Below, piece after piece: positions 47,541 through 56,061 of a DNA stretch of 64,000 bases (positions are counted from its first letter, which is position 1; every line of letters starts with the position of its first letter). A model generated the notes under the pieces. That model had not been told where the DNA came from. It saw only the letters and a program-made list of their open reading frames with translations, and did no database searches. The stretch is from Tautonia sp040717455. GTDB lineage: Bacteria; Planctomycetota; Planctomycetia; Isosphaerales; Isosphaeraceae. Location: assembly GCF_040717455.1 (NCBI RefSeq), contig NZ_JBFEFH010000023.1, forward strand, positions 49,308-113,307. The letters run 5' to 3'. The position numbers were made by a program, and so were the translations under genes.

Positions 47541-47598
47541 AAAGTGCTCCTCAGGTCATCTGGATTCGGGTATCGGTGTCTGTCGAGGGCCGGAAGCG

Positions 47599-47982
47599 TC
47601 AATCGACCCGGATCACGCTGAGTTCCGGGGCGGTCGAGATCAGGTAGACGACCTGTGCCGACATCCGGCGGCCCTCCGGCGTCTCCATCGAGAGGCCGAC
47701 CGGGCAGGACAGGCGATCTCCCACGACCGACTCGCCCGGCAGGAGCCGGTAATCGATCAGGCGACGGCCGACGAGCCAGTCCTCATCGGCCACGCGCAGC
47801 GAGGGTTCCGATTCCAACGGCTCGGCGTGCGGTCGGCCCGCCTTCCAGCCGTCGAGCACGGTAACGAGCAGCTCTTTGGCCTGTTCCGGATCAAGCGAAC
47901 GATCCGGCGGGCCTTGATGCGAACATCCGAGGGCGCAGACGGCGATCAAGGCCACCACCCGGACGGTGTGACTGCGAAACAT
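47599..47982 (-). CDS. Small lipoprotein of unknown function
   Basis: A 127-residue protein with a lipoprotein signal (VVALIAVCALGCSHQG; lipobox ALGC) starting at the ATG at 47982. The mature part has a helix (EQAKELLVTVLDGWKAG) and beta strands (LIDYRLLPGESVVGDRLSCP, AQVVYLISTAPELSVIRVD). The pattern is seen in many small planctomycete lipoproteins. It lies 22 bases downstream of the DUF1559 gene and is probably co-transcribed. Confidence 0.75.
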   Translation of the reverse strand: MFRSHTVRVVALIAVCALGCSHQGPPDRSLDPEQAKELLVTVLDGWKAGRPHAEPLESEPSLRVADEDWLVGRRLIDYRLLPGESVVGDRLSCPVGLSMETPEGRRMSAQVVYLISTAPELSVIRVD

Positions 47983-48004
47983 CGCGGCAATCCTCGAATC
48001 GAAC

Positions 48005-48970
48005 TCAGAACGCGTCGGCCGAGATGATCTCGCCGCCATTCCTCGACCCCAACGCCCGCCAGGTTTCGAGGTTCACCGTATCCTTGACGAACTTGACCGA
48101 ACCGTCGGCCATGCCCACGTTCACCCCGCCCGGGTGGCGGCTATTGGCGACGGTCATGATCCGGGACGGGGGGAACATGCACGAGACCGAGTTCGGCGGG
48201 CCGGAGTGCCAGTAGCTGGTGGTCGAGTGGTAGCCGTAGGTCCAGGGTGCTCCCACGTCGCTGACACGCTGATATTGCAGGTCGCGCCAATCCATGGTCC
48301 GACACAGTTGCACGGCTTCATCGGCATTGGCCGGGTAGGTCTGCGGCCAGAAGGTGTCGGCGTCTCGGGTGGCCCGGGTGTTGTCAAAATCACCCAGGAT
48401 GTGCTCGCTGAAGGCCGCCGTCTGGCTCAGGCCGTCGCGGACGTCGGCCGCCTTGATGCCGACCGACGAGAAGAACAGGCCGTTGGGCGCGGGCAATCCC
48501 GCGTTGACGTTGCCCGTGTCGCTCTGGCCGTGCCACATGACGACGCTGTTGCCCTCGTTCCCCCGGTAATTGGTCCCGCCCCATCCGGCCGGGATCTCGG
48601 CCGTGTCCGAAGGGCAGAGCAGCAGTTGGAGGTTGGTCGTCGAGCCGGTCTGGTTGGCCGCGTCCGACCACGCGTGGTCGAAATTCAAGGCGTCGGCCAC
48701 CGTTGTCTGTTCGACGAACGGCAGGATGCGGGCGATCGCCGAATACGAGGTGTTCGACGGGATCGTCCGACCCAGCGGGAAGGTGCCGTTGGCGTCGTGA
48801 TAGGTGTGGAGGGCGATCCCCAGTTGCTTCAGGTTGTTGAGGCACTGGGCCCGCCTCGCCGCCTCGCGGGCGCTCTGCACCGCCGGCAGCAGCAGGGCAA
48901 TCAAGACACCGATGATGGCGATCACGACCAGGAGTTCAATGAGCGTAAACGCAGATCGACGTACGTGCAT
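48005..48970 (-). CDS. DUF1559 prepilin-like protein
   Basis: A 321-residue planctomycete-type protein. The N-terminus RRSAFTLIELLVVIAIIGVL is a type IV prepilin methylation motif (FTLIE) and helix, followed by LLPAVQSAREAARRAQCLNN and LKQLGIALHTYHDANGTFP, hallmark of DUF1559. The C-terminal HPGGVNVGMADGSVKFVKDT is the family ending. Such proteins are very numerous in planctomycetes; their surface role is not established. Start at 48970 with GGAAG just upstream. Confidence 0.95.
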   Translation of the reverse strand: MHVRRSAFTLIELLVVIAIIGVLIALLLPAVQSAREAARRAQCLNNLKQLGIALHTYHDANGTFPLGRTIPSNTSYSAIARILPFVEQTTVADALNFDHAWSDAANQTGSTTNLQLLLCPSDTAEIPAGWGGTNYRGNEGNSVVMWHGQSDTGNVNAGLPAPNGLFFSSVGIKAADVRDGLSQTAAFSEHILGDFDNTRATRDADTFWPQTYPANADEAVQLCRTMDWRDLQYQRVSDVGAPWTYGYHSTTSYWHSGPPNSVSCMFPPSRIMTVANSRHPGGVNVGMADGSVKFVKDTVNLETWRALGSRNGGEIISADAF

Positions 48971-49385
48971 CACTTCCGATCCTCTCGTCTTCCGTGCCAA
49001 TCGTGGAGACGCGCAATCCCCTTTGGATCGCGGCGCCGGGAACCTGTCGGGCGACACGATGGGTCTCTGAAAGACGGAGTCACGCTCGATTGAAAACATC
49101 GTTCCACGCGCGAGGGCCCGCAACGGGCGTGTTCCTCGGCTCGCAACCCTGGCGCAGTTCCCGCCACGCTCGGCCCCTGGGGGATGACTGATCCATCCCC
49201 GGCACCAATCGCTCGATTCCTCGGTCGCCCTCGATCGCCACACGCGAAGTGCAGACGATTGCGATGCGAACCGATCGAATCGGGATTTCGGCGTGACACG
49301 TCGCCAGACGCGGTCGAACCGACTCGGCCGTCGGCTACGACCCATCTGCGTTGGGTTGGGACGCGGTTTTCGAGCGCAATCCGCC
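48971..49385. other. Promoter region upstream of the DUF1559 gene
   Basis: About 415 bases between two minus-strand genes with no believable coding frame. It likely carries the DUF1559-lipoprotein promoter. No strong repeat or hairpin found. Confidence 0.4.
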
Positions 49386-49835
49386 TCAGAAGGCGGACGG
49401 TCGAGGAGGATGGAAGATCCCGTCGCTCAGCAAAGCGAGGTGGAGCAGGGATTCCGATTCGGCGAGGAGTTTGGGTGAGGAGTCTCGGCCCGGATTGCGC
49501 GGCCCGAAGACGGCCCAGTGCTCGATGCCCGGCGGTTCCAACAGCACGGGTGACGACATCGGCGCCGCCGGCGCGTTCGAACAACCAGGACCATCACAGG
49601 GCTTGAACGGAGTCGGCGACGGTCCGCGATCCCCGGTCGATTCCTCGGGATCGATCGACAACCCGAGTACCCGTTCCAGGCTCTCATCGCTGGGGCGATT
49701 GACATACACGCCGCAATGCTGAGCCTGAGCGGTTGAGCCGAGGCACGCAATTGCCACCAGGACGATCAGCCCGCCCGCCCGGCCTTGGCCGAGCGATCGC
49801 AGCCGATCGAATTCCGGAAGCCGTTGCAACGCCAT
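49386..49835 (-). CDS. Small exported protein of unknown function
   Basis: A 149-residue protein. The N-terminal AGGLIVLVAIACLGSTAQAQ is a signal peptide (cleavage after AQA). The mature part begins HCGVYVNRPSDESLERVL, has two further cysteines in FKPCDGPGCSN and is otherwise Pro-rich. ATG 49835 gives a normal signal; a longer frame to 49865 is possible. No family recognised. Confidence 0.55.
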   Translation of the reverse strand: MALQRLPEFDRLRSLGQGRAGGLIVLVAIACLGSTAQAQHCGVYVNRPSDESLERVLGLSIDPEESTGDRGPSPTPFKPCDGPGCSNAPAAPMSSPVLLEPPGIEHWAVFGPRNPGRDSSPKLLAESESLLHLALLSDGIFHPPRPSAF

Positions 49836-50037
49836 GCCGTCGAGTCTCGTGATGGCGCACCCCAATCGAAGGAAAAAGGGTGCAGAAAAGCCTCATCGGG
49901 CTCGATCCCAACAATCGAAGACAGTGAATGGGTAAGGCTAACGCACGATTCTCCCGTACGCAAGAGAAAGTTTCCGCCGCGTTTCGAGATTTCTTCCGCC
50001 TCGCCCCGCGATCGAAGACCCATTCCCAGGAAAACGA

Positions 50038-50085
50038 GCGAGCGGGGAACGTCCGGCCTGTCGAAGCTGGCTGTTCCCCGCTCGC
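50038..50085 (-). terminator. 13-bp hairpin terminator after the Pro/Glu-tailed membrane protein
   Basis: GCGAGCGGGGAAC at 50038-50050 pairs with GTTCCCCGCTCGC at 50073-50085 around a 22-base loop. Read on the minus strand, the hairpin is followed by TCGTTTTCC. It lies 38 bases past the stop of the 50123-51073 gene. Confidence 0.7.
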
Positions 50086-50122
50086 CATCACATCTGAGCA
50101 TTCCCTGGAAAATGCAATCGAC

Positions 50123-51073
50123 TTATCGACTCGGGGCCTCGGCCGGCTCCGGTTCCTCGGCCGGCTCGGGTACCTCGGCCGGCTCGGGTACCTCGGCCGG
50201 TTCCGGTGCCTCGGCCGGTTCCGGGGGGGCCGAAGGCTCGGGTCCTTCCTCGGATTCCGGCGCGGCCTCGGGCTCGGGGGCCGGCTCGGTGGCCGTGTCC
50301 GGATCGCCCTCGGCTGCGGCCTCGGCCGCCTCGGGGGCCGCCGCCTCGGTGCCGAGCGAGGTGAGGACGATCCGCCCGTCCCTGACCTCGATGCTCTCGA
50401 ACTTGGAGAACAGCTCGCGCTGTTCCGGGTTGTCCGCCATCGACTCGGCCAGGTTCTGCCCGCGGACCTGATCCATCACCTCGTCGGGGACCGGCTCTCC
50501 CTTGACCTCGGCCTCCTGGATCTGGAGCACCAGCAGGCCGTTGCGCAGGAAGACGTCGAAGGTCCCCGACGCGTTGAAGTAGCGGCCGTCAAGCTGGTTC
50601 GTGCCGAGCAACTTCTGCCCGACGTCCTCGACCGGGATGCTGACCTGGCCGCGCAGCTTGTCCCCCTCGATCGTGAAATGGACCCGCCCTTCGGCCTCGG
50701 AGACGACGTGCTGCGCCACCAGGTTGAACTCGTCGCTGTCGAGCGAGAGTTCCTCCTTGCGCCCCTCGTCCATCGCCGCCTCGAAGGCTTCCCAGCGGGC
50801 GATGACCTCCTGGCGCTCCTCCTCGGCCAGCGCGATCTCCGGCAGCTCGACCGGGGCGGGGTCGGTATACTCCTCGATCACGCCGATCAGCTTGCCCCTG
50901 GCGAAGAAGACCAGCGCGATGATCAGGATCAAGGTCACCACGAACAGGATGCCCGAGATCAGGCACCCCCAGAATAGGCAGCCCGGGCCCTTCCGCTCCG
51001 GGGGTTCGGCCGTCGCCTGGGGCTCCTGGTACATGTCATACTTTTCCGGTCCGAACGGGTCGCGTTGCGACAT
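50123..51073 (-). CDS. Single-span membrane protein with an acidic Pro/Glu/Ala repeat tail
   Basis: A 316-residue protein. One membrane helix (LISGILFVVTLILIIALVFF, about 38-57) is preceded by a short cysteine-containing stretch (GPGCLFWGC). The extracytoplasmic part (IARWEAFEAAMDEGRKEEL, LNLVAQHVV-type DEFNLVAQHVVSEAEGRVHF, RYFNASGTFDVFLRNGLLVL) looks like a small beta-rich domain. The last 75 residues are low-complexity PEPAEV-type repeats encoded by the 18-bp DNA repeat at 50136-50225. Function unknown. Confidence 0.7.
   Translation of the reverse strand: MSQRDPFGPEKYDMYQEPQATAEPPERKGPGCLFWGCLISGILFVVTLILIIALVFFARGKLIGVIEEYTDPAPVELPEIALAEEERQEVIARWEAFEAAMDEGRKEELSLDSDEFNLVAQHVVSEAEGRVHFTIEGDKLRGQVSIPVEDVGQKLLGTNQLDGRYFNASGTFDVFLRNGLLVLQIQEAEVKGEPVPDEVMDQVRGQNLAESMADNPEQRELFSKFESIEVRDGRIVLTSLGTEAAAPEAAEAAAEGDPDTATEPAPEPEAAPESEEGPEPSAPPEPAEAPEPAEVPEPAEVPEPAEEPEPAEAPSR
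50136..50225. repeat. Five-unit 18-bp coding minisatellite
   Basis: Five consecutive 18-base units of consensus RCCTCGGCCGGCTCGGGT (50136, 50154, 50172, 50190, 50208) encode the PEPAEx repeats at the C-terminus of the minus-strand membrane protein. Units are in frame, so copy-number change would alter tail length without a frameshift. Confidence 0.85.
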
Positions 51074-51428
51074 GGATCGCCTCGATCAGTCTGGAAGCAA
51101 GGAAGGTGATTTGCCCTGGATGCGTCGTCGCATGTGAATGTTCCGCCGGGTGCTCGTGCCCAGGGCGGTGCGCGCCGCCCTTCGAGCGGCCGGGCCCGAG
51201 CGAGGCCAACCCGCCGCGTCGCCCGCCGTCCGCGACCGGTATCGGGTCGGGCCGATCGCAGCCCGATCGCCTCGAACGCCCCTGCCGGGCCTCGGCACTC
51301 CGACGCCGGCCCGGGCCGGCGGTCGGCCTGTCATTCGTCCGATTCTCAAAGAGTGTATCGCATCCGGGGCCGATTTCTTACCGGATCCCGCCCAAAAATC
51401 GCCGAGCGGGCCCCGCGACGGCCCCGGC
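51074..51428. other. Intergenic region without recognised features
   Basis: A 355-base gap between two minus-strand genes. Frames here are Arg/Pro/Ala-rich and not protein-like. Nothing else was found. Confidence 0.4.
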
Positions 51429-52067
51429 TCAACGGAACTTGCTCCGGTAGATCATCGACAGGACGTACAGGCCCAGCACGGCCCATCCCATGCCGAGCAC
51501 GAGCCCGAACCGCTCGCGCCAGGGGATCTGCGCGGGCGGCCGTCGCCCCCCTCGACGCCGACTCCTCCGCAGCCATCCCCCGGCCAGGAGCGACGCCGTC
51601 ACATACACGGCCATCAACGGCGTGCCGTAGAAGAAGCAGATCTCCGCGGCCGATGGGTCGACGATCGGCGGGGACTGCCCGCGTGCGTTCGACCGCCGGC
51701 CCAGGATGATCGGCGGCCAGAGCAGCCAGGCGGCCGTCCCGTGCGCGAACCAGAGCAGCTTCCCCGGCCCGAAGCGCCTCCGGACGCCTCGCGATCGCCG
51801 CTCCCAGAGCAGGAGCGGCACCCCCACCAGCGAGGCCCCGCCCAGAACGCCGCCCCCGAGCACCAGGATCGATTCCCCCGGCGACGGCTCGTCGCGGAAG
51901 GCCGGCAGGGCCAGCGTCAACCCAACGCCGACCCCCGCCACCACGATCATCAGTTCGCCGATCGTCGGCCGGGCGTCTCGCGACCGCCGCCGACCCCCTG
52001 CGGGAGGTGCTGGTCCCATGCCCCTCGTGCTCCGCGACGATGATCCCGATCGCGCGAGGTGCCCCAT
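51429..52067 (-). CDS. Multi-span membrane protein of unknown function
   Basis: A 212-residue protein with about five hydrophobic segments (IGELMIVVAGVGVGLTLAL, ILVLGGGVLGGASLVGVPLL, WFAHGTAAWLLWPPIIL, FFYGTPLMAVYVTASLLAGG, LVLGMGWAVLGLYVLSMIY). The N-terminus fits the basic-then-helix pattern of many small planctomycete membrane proteins. Its ATG overlaps the stop of the gene upstream (TGATG), indicating coupling; an ATG at 52019 is an alternative. Confidence 0.6.
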   Translation of the reverse strand: MGHLARSGSSSRSTRGMGPAPPAGGRRRSRDARPTIGELMIVVAGVGVGLTLALPAFRDEPSPGESILVLGGGVLGGASLVGVPLLLWERRSRGVRRRFGPGKLLWFAHGTAAWLLWPPIILGRRSNARGQSPPIVDPSAAEICFFYGTPLMAVYVTASLLAGGWLRRSRRRGGRRPPAQIPWRERFGLVLGMGWAVLGLYVLSMIYRSKFR

Positions 52068-52630
52068 CAGGGCAGGCGCGGGACCCCCGGGAGGGCCGGA
52101 AACCCATGCCCCGATCGGGCCGGGCCCTCGTGGTGCAGGCGGATCGTCCCCTCCCGCAACCCGCCGTGATCGTCGGCAGTCTCGTCGTGGTGGATCATCA
52201 ACCGGCCGCCGTCCAGCCGCTGAATCATCAGGTTCGGCCGGTCGGATCGCTCCGCCGGCACCCGGAATGCCTGCCCGTGGACGGCCGCCCGTTCCGGGCC
52301 GCTCGACACCAGCAGCATGGTGAAGCCGAGCATCACCAGCATGCCCAGGGCCGTCAGCCCGAGCCAGACATACCCCAGGATCAGCCCGGTCCGCGCCATC
52401 GCGTCGCCGCCGAGCCGTCCGTTCGACTTCCGGATCTCCCCCCGCGCCACGTGGCCCGAGACCACCGCCGTCACCGGCCCGACGATCGGCAGGAAGAACC
52501 CCGCGATCCCCGCCACCAGGCTGACCACCGCCAGCCGCTCGGTCGGCAGATCGTACGACGCCCCTTTGTCCGGCACCTCCTCGAACTCCGGGTCATAGTC
52601 GTGTTCGGTCGCGGACCAGGAGGTAGACAT
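52067..52630 (-). CDS. DUF4190-like membrane protein
   Basis: A 187-residue protein. Residues about 33-110 show two hydrophobic helices with a DUF4190-like core (LAVVSLVAGIAGFFLPIVGP, VSGHVARGEIRKSNGRLGG, ARTGLILGYVWLGLTALGML). The C-terminal part is soluble and charged (LMIQRLDGGRLMIHHDETAD). Function unknown. It is followed by the coupled membrane protein at 51429-52067. Confidence 0.65.
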   Translation of the reverse strand: MSTSWSATEHDYDPEFEEVPDKGASYDLPTERLAVVSLVAGIAGFFLPIVGPVTAVVSGHVARGEIRKSNGRLGGDAMARTGLILGYVWLGLTALGMLVMLGFTMLLVSSGPERAAVHGQAFRVPAERSDRPNLMIQRLDGGRLMIHHDETADDHGGLREGTIRLHHEGPARSGHGFPALPGVPRLP

Positions 52631-52748
52631 CGCGGGTGCTCCTCGCGGGGCAGGTCGGGGACGGTCGATCCTCTCGGGATTCAACAGGTCTTCGCCCGAC
52701 CGCCCCCAATCTTTCCAACACTCTCGGAAAAAATCGGATCGAGCCCGG

Positions 52749-54311
52749 TCACTCCCACTCGATCGTCCCCGGCGGCTTGCTCGTGATGTCGTACGCGACC
52801 CGGTTGACCCCCTTCACCTCGTTGATGATCCGGCTCGACGCCCGGGCGAGCAGCTCGGGGGGCAACCGGGTCCAGTCGGCGGTCATGAAGTCGTCGGTGT
52901 CCACGCATCGCAGGGCGACGACGCTCTCATAGGTGCGCCCGTCCCCCATCACCCCGACCGACTGCACCGGCAACAACACCGCGAACGCCTGGCCGGTCGC
53001 CCGAATCAGGCCCGCCGCCCGCAGTTCTTCGAGGAAGATCGTGTCGGCCCGCCTCAGCACTTCAAGCCGATCCTTCGTGATCGCCCCCAGGCATCGCACG
53101 GCCAGGCCCGGTCCGGGGAACGGGTGCCGCCAGACCTGGCTCTCGGGCAATCCCAGCTCGATCCCGAGCCGCCGGACCTCGTCCTTGAACAGGTCACGCA
53201 GGGGCTCGATCAGCTCGAAGCCCAGCTCGCTCGGCAGGCCTCCGACGTTGTGGTGGTGCTTGATCGTCGCCGCCGGCGCGTCGGCCGACCCGCCGCTCTC
53301 GATCACGTCCGGGTACAACGTCCCCTGCGCCAGGAACCGGGCGTTCGGGATCGACTTCGCCTCGTCCCGGAACACATCGATGAACGTATGGCCGATCTTG
53401 ACCCGCTTCTCCTGCGGGTCGGTCACGCCGTCGAGCACGTTCAGGAACCGCTCCGAGGCGTCGATCACCCGCAGCTCGGCCTTCGAGTGCTTGCCGAACA
53501 TGTCGACGACCGCCGCCCGCTCCCCCGCCCTCAGCAGGCCGTTGTCCACAAAAATGCAGACGACCCGCTCCCCCAACGCCCTCGCCAGCAAGGCCGCCGT
53601 GACCGACGAATCGACCCCGCCCGACACCCCGCACACCACCCGCTCGTCCGGCCCGACCTGCTGCCGGATCGCCTCGACCGCCTGGTCGAGGTACGCCTCC
53701 ATCGTCCAGTCGCCCGCGCTCCCGGCGATCCGGTCGAGGAAATTCCCGAGGATATGCGAGCCGAGCGTCGTGTGGCTCACCTCCGGATGGAACTGGAGGC
53801 CATAGACCTCCTTCGATCGGTGCCGGACCGCAGCCATCGGGCAGGTCGCGGTGGCCGCCAGCCCCTCGAAGTCGGGGCTCAGGGTGTGCACCTGGTCGCC
53901 GTGGCTCATCCAGACGGTCGTCCCCGTCGTCACCTCGGCCAGCAACGGCGAGGCGTCGTTCACCTGGGTCAGGGCCGCCGGCCCGTACTCGCGCGACGGC
54001 ACCGAGTCTACTTTGCTCCCGAGCGCCTGGCAGGCCAGTTGCATCCCGTAGCAGATGCCCAGGATCGGCACGCTCAGCTCGAACAGGCCCGGGTCGCACT
54101 TCGGCGCGTTCGGCTCGTAGACGCTCGACGGCCCTCCCGAGAGGATGATGGCCATCGGGTCCAGTTCCCTGACCCGTTCTGCCGTGATGTCGTGCCGGAC
54201 GATGATCGCGAACGCCCGCCGCTCCCGGACGCGCCGGGCGATGAGCTGGACGTACTGCGAACCGAAATCGAGCACGAGAACCGGACGCCGGGACTGTTCG
54301 GCGGGCTGCAT
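52749..54311 (-). CDS. guaA: GMP synthase (glutamine-hydrolysing)
   Basis: A 520-residue enzyme that converts XMP to GMP. The N-terminal glutaminase has the catalytic Cys87 in GICYGMQ and His175/Glu177 in QFHPEVSH. The ATP-pyrophosphatase P-loop is SGGVDSS at 230-236, and the dimerisation domain closes with VMGDGRTYE and KPPGTIEWE. The reaction releases PPi, which can feed the PPi-using enzymes of this genome. ATG at 54311; the longer frame upstream is not conserved. Confidence 0.97.
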   Translation of the reverse strand: MQPAEQSRRPVLVLDFGSQYVQLIARRVRERRAFAIIVRHDITAERVRELDPMAIILSGGPSSVYEPNAPKCDPGLFELSVPILGICYGMQLACQALGSKVDSVPSREYGPAALTQVNDASPLLAEVTTGTTVWMSHGDQVHTLSPDFEGLAATATCPMAAVRHRSKEVYGLQFHPEVSHTTLGSHILGNFLDRIAGSAGDWTMEAYLDQAVEAIRQQVGPDERVVCGVSGGVDSSVTAALLARALGERVVCIFVDNGLLRAGERAAVVDMFGKHSKAELRVIDASERFLNVLDGVTDPQEKRVKIGHTFIDVFRDEAKSIPNARFLAQGTLYPDVIESGGSADAPAATIKHHHNVGGLPSELGFELIEPLRDLFKDEVRRLGIELGLPESQVWRHPFPGPGLAVRCLGAITKDRLEVLRRADTIFLEELRAAGLIRATGQAFAVLLPVQSVGVMGDGRTYESVVALRCVDTDDFMTADWTRLPPELLARASSRIINEVKGVNRVAYDITSKPPGTIEWE

Positions 54312-54991
54312 CGGCGAGTCGAACCTCAAAGGACGGCCACGGGGGAGTTGAGTCGCGGACCAAACCGCGATTCTACCCCGACCCGCCACCCCTTGAGAAT
54401 CGCAATCGCCCCGCGATCCCCCCCTCCCCCCTTCCGGTCTTGCCGTTCAATCCAGGGACACCTTCTGCCCCGCCCGAATTCCGGGCCTTGCATCCCGTCA
54501 CCCGCCCCCTTCACCCGACCCAGAGAACGCGGGTGAACGACATTCAACCCTTCCCTCCGTCCGCGATCACCGAGACTCCAAACTCCGACCCTCTCCCCCC
54601 CTGTGAGGGAAGCCCACCGCAGGTTAGGTCAGGGTCAAACAACACTGCAAACTCCGACCCTCTCCCCCGCTCGCGGGGGAGAGGGTCGCCGCAGGCCGGG
54701 TGAGGGGGGCTTTGCCTCGAACGCCTTGCTTTGCGATCCGACCGAGGACCCCTCACCCCGGCCCGCTCCCCGCTCGCAGGGAGAGGGGGCAGATCTGCCG
54801 TCACCTTCACACATGATCGCCTGAGCGGGTCCTTCTCAACCCTCGCCCCCGCGAGAGGCGCAGAGCGTGGCCGTCAGGCCGGGTGACGGGGTCCCCTGCC
54901 CGACCGAAGCACGCTGCGTCGCCGACCTCGCCCCGATCGCAGCCACCACCCGACTCCCTTCGTCCCCTCATCCCTACTGCCTAACGCCCCG
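54312..54991. other. Long intergenic region containing a composite palindromic element
   Basis: About 680 bases between two minus-strand genes with no credible gene. The main content is the repeat element at 54579-54800 described separately. The rest (54810-54990) is GC-rich without clear structure. Confidence 0.5.
54579..54800. repeat. Composite intergenic palindromic repeat element
   Basis: The 21-base word CAAACTCCGACCCTCTCCCCC (first base omitted here for a 20-base AAACTCCGACCCTCTCCCCC) occurs at 54579-54599 and 54648-54668. In the second copy GACCCTCTCCCCCG (54656-54669) forms a perfect 14-bp hairpin with 54674-54687 around CTCG, followed by GCAGGCCGGGTGAGGGGG. A third, inverted copy follows at about 54749-54793 (CCCCTCACCCCGGCCC, CTCCCCGCTCGCAGGGAGAG). 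This matches the look of small dispersed palindromic elements found between genes in many bacteria. Confidence 0.7.
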
Positions 54992-55660
54992 TCACGCCTC
55001 CCCTTGCGGCTCCTGCTCCATCAGCGGCATCGGCCGACCGGCCTGTGCTGCCTGCCTGAAGCGCGCCACGCTCGGCGGGGGCGACAGGATCTCCGACAGG
55101 ATAATTGCCTCTCGCAGGCGGTTCATGCTCACCCCCTGCTCGCCCCCCAGGTTGGCCCAGGCCGACAGGCCCGCCGGCAAGACCGCCCCCCGCGACCGAG
55201 ACCCGTGCGTCGCTTCCGCGGAGATCGGGCCCAGCCCCCGTTGAATCTCGGCCGGGTCCATTCGGTCATCATCATAGATCGCATACACTTCCTTGATGTC
55301 CGCCGGGATCGGCCGGGGCACGCGATGCGATTCTCCCACCCGGCTCGCAGGAGGGGTGCTGTCTTCCGCCTTCGTCTGCGAACGACCCCGGCTCGCCGCT
55401 CGGTTCGCATCCCGCTGCGTCTGACCCCGGTTCGGACTGGGCCGCGAGCGCTCCGGAGCATTTCCCCTGGGCGCCCTCGACGGGGTTTGCGGCGCCCGCG
55501 ACGGCCCGCCCGGCGGCACGGGTCGGGGGCCGATCCGCTCCCGGACCGGCGGTTGCGGCGCCTCGGCCTTCCCGAACACCTGATTGAGCACCCAGATCAC
55601 CAGGAAGATCGCGGGCACAATGTACTGAATCGAGAACTCGGCCCACAGCAGCGGCGGCAT
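54992..55660 (-). CDS. Membrane-anchored Pro/Arg-rich protein of unknown function
   Basis: A 222-residue protein. One N-terminal membrane helix (IQYIVPAIFLVIWVLNQVF) is followed by a long Pro/Arg/Ser-rich disordered region (residues about 35-110) and a short C-terminal helical region (SMNRLREAIILSEILSPPPS) that looks conserved. It may be a membrane-tethered adaptor. ATG 55660. Divergent from the DUF433-like gene at 56062. Confidence 0.6.
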   Translation of the reverse strand: MPPLLWAEFSIQYIVPAIFLVIWVLNQVFGKAEAPQPPVRERIGPRPVPPGGPSRAPQTPSRAPRGNAPERSRPSPNRGQTQRDANRAASRGRSQTKAEDSTPPASRVGESHRVPRPIPADIKEVYAIYDDDRMDPAEIQRGLGPISAEATHGSRSRGAVLPAGLSAWANLGGEQGVSMNRLREAIILSEILSPPPSVARFRQAAQAGRPMPLMEQEPQGEA

Positions 55661-56061
55661 GGCGATCCCCTCTCGGCGGCTTCGGTCGGCGGCTCTGGCG
55701 TGCCGTCCTGGTCCATTCTAGACACCGTCCCCCCATCGGCGAAACGCTCCCCTTGCCCCCATGCGCCGGGAATCTCACCCGCGAAGACCGCTTCACTGCG
55801 CCTCATTTGCCCAGTCGAAACGGCTTTCCTCATCCGATTCTTTTGTTTTTTGTGACTGAGCCTCCCCAATTTCCCGATGATATCCTCAACGACACGTTGC
55901 ATTTGAGGACCGCCCCGCCCCTTCGCCGTTGGCCGTCGGAGGGGCGGCCGAGGACCGCGCCGGGATGACACGGCGACCCCCCACGGCAACCGGGCCGATG
56001 ACCGAAGGACCCGCCCGGCCTTGCTCGCCGCCGACCCCTCGCCCGGGATCCTCCTGTCATC
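55661..56061. other. Divergent intergenic region between the Pro/Arg-rich and DUF433-like genes
   Basis: A 401-base gap between divergent starts. The stretch at 55838-55858 (TTCTTTTGTTTTTTGTGAC) is locally A/T-rich and is the most promoter-like part. No gene is evident. Confidence 0.4.

Noticed and set aside
50136..50225. CRISPR array
   Set aside because: The units are contiguous 18-mers without spacers and lie in frame in a coding region.
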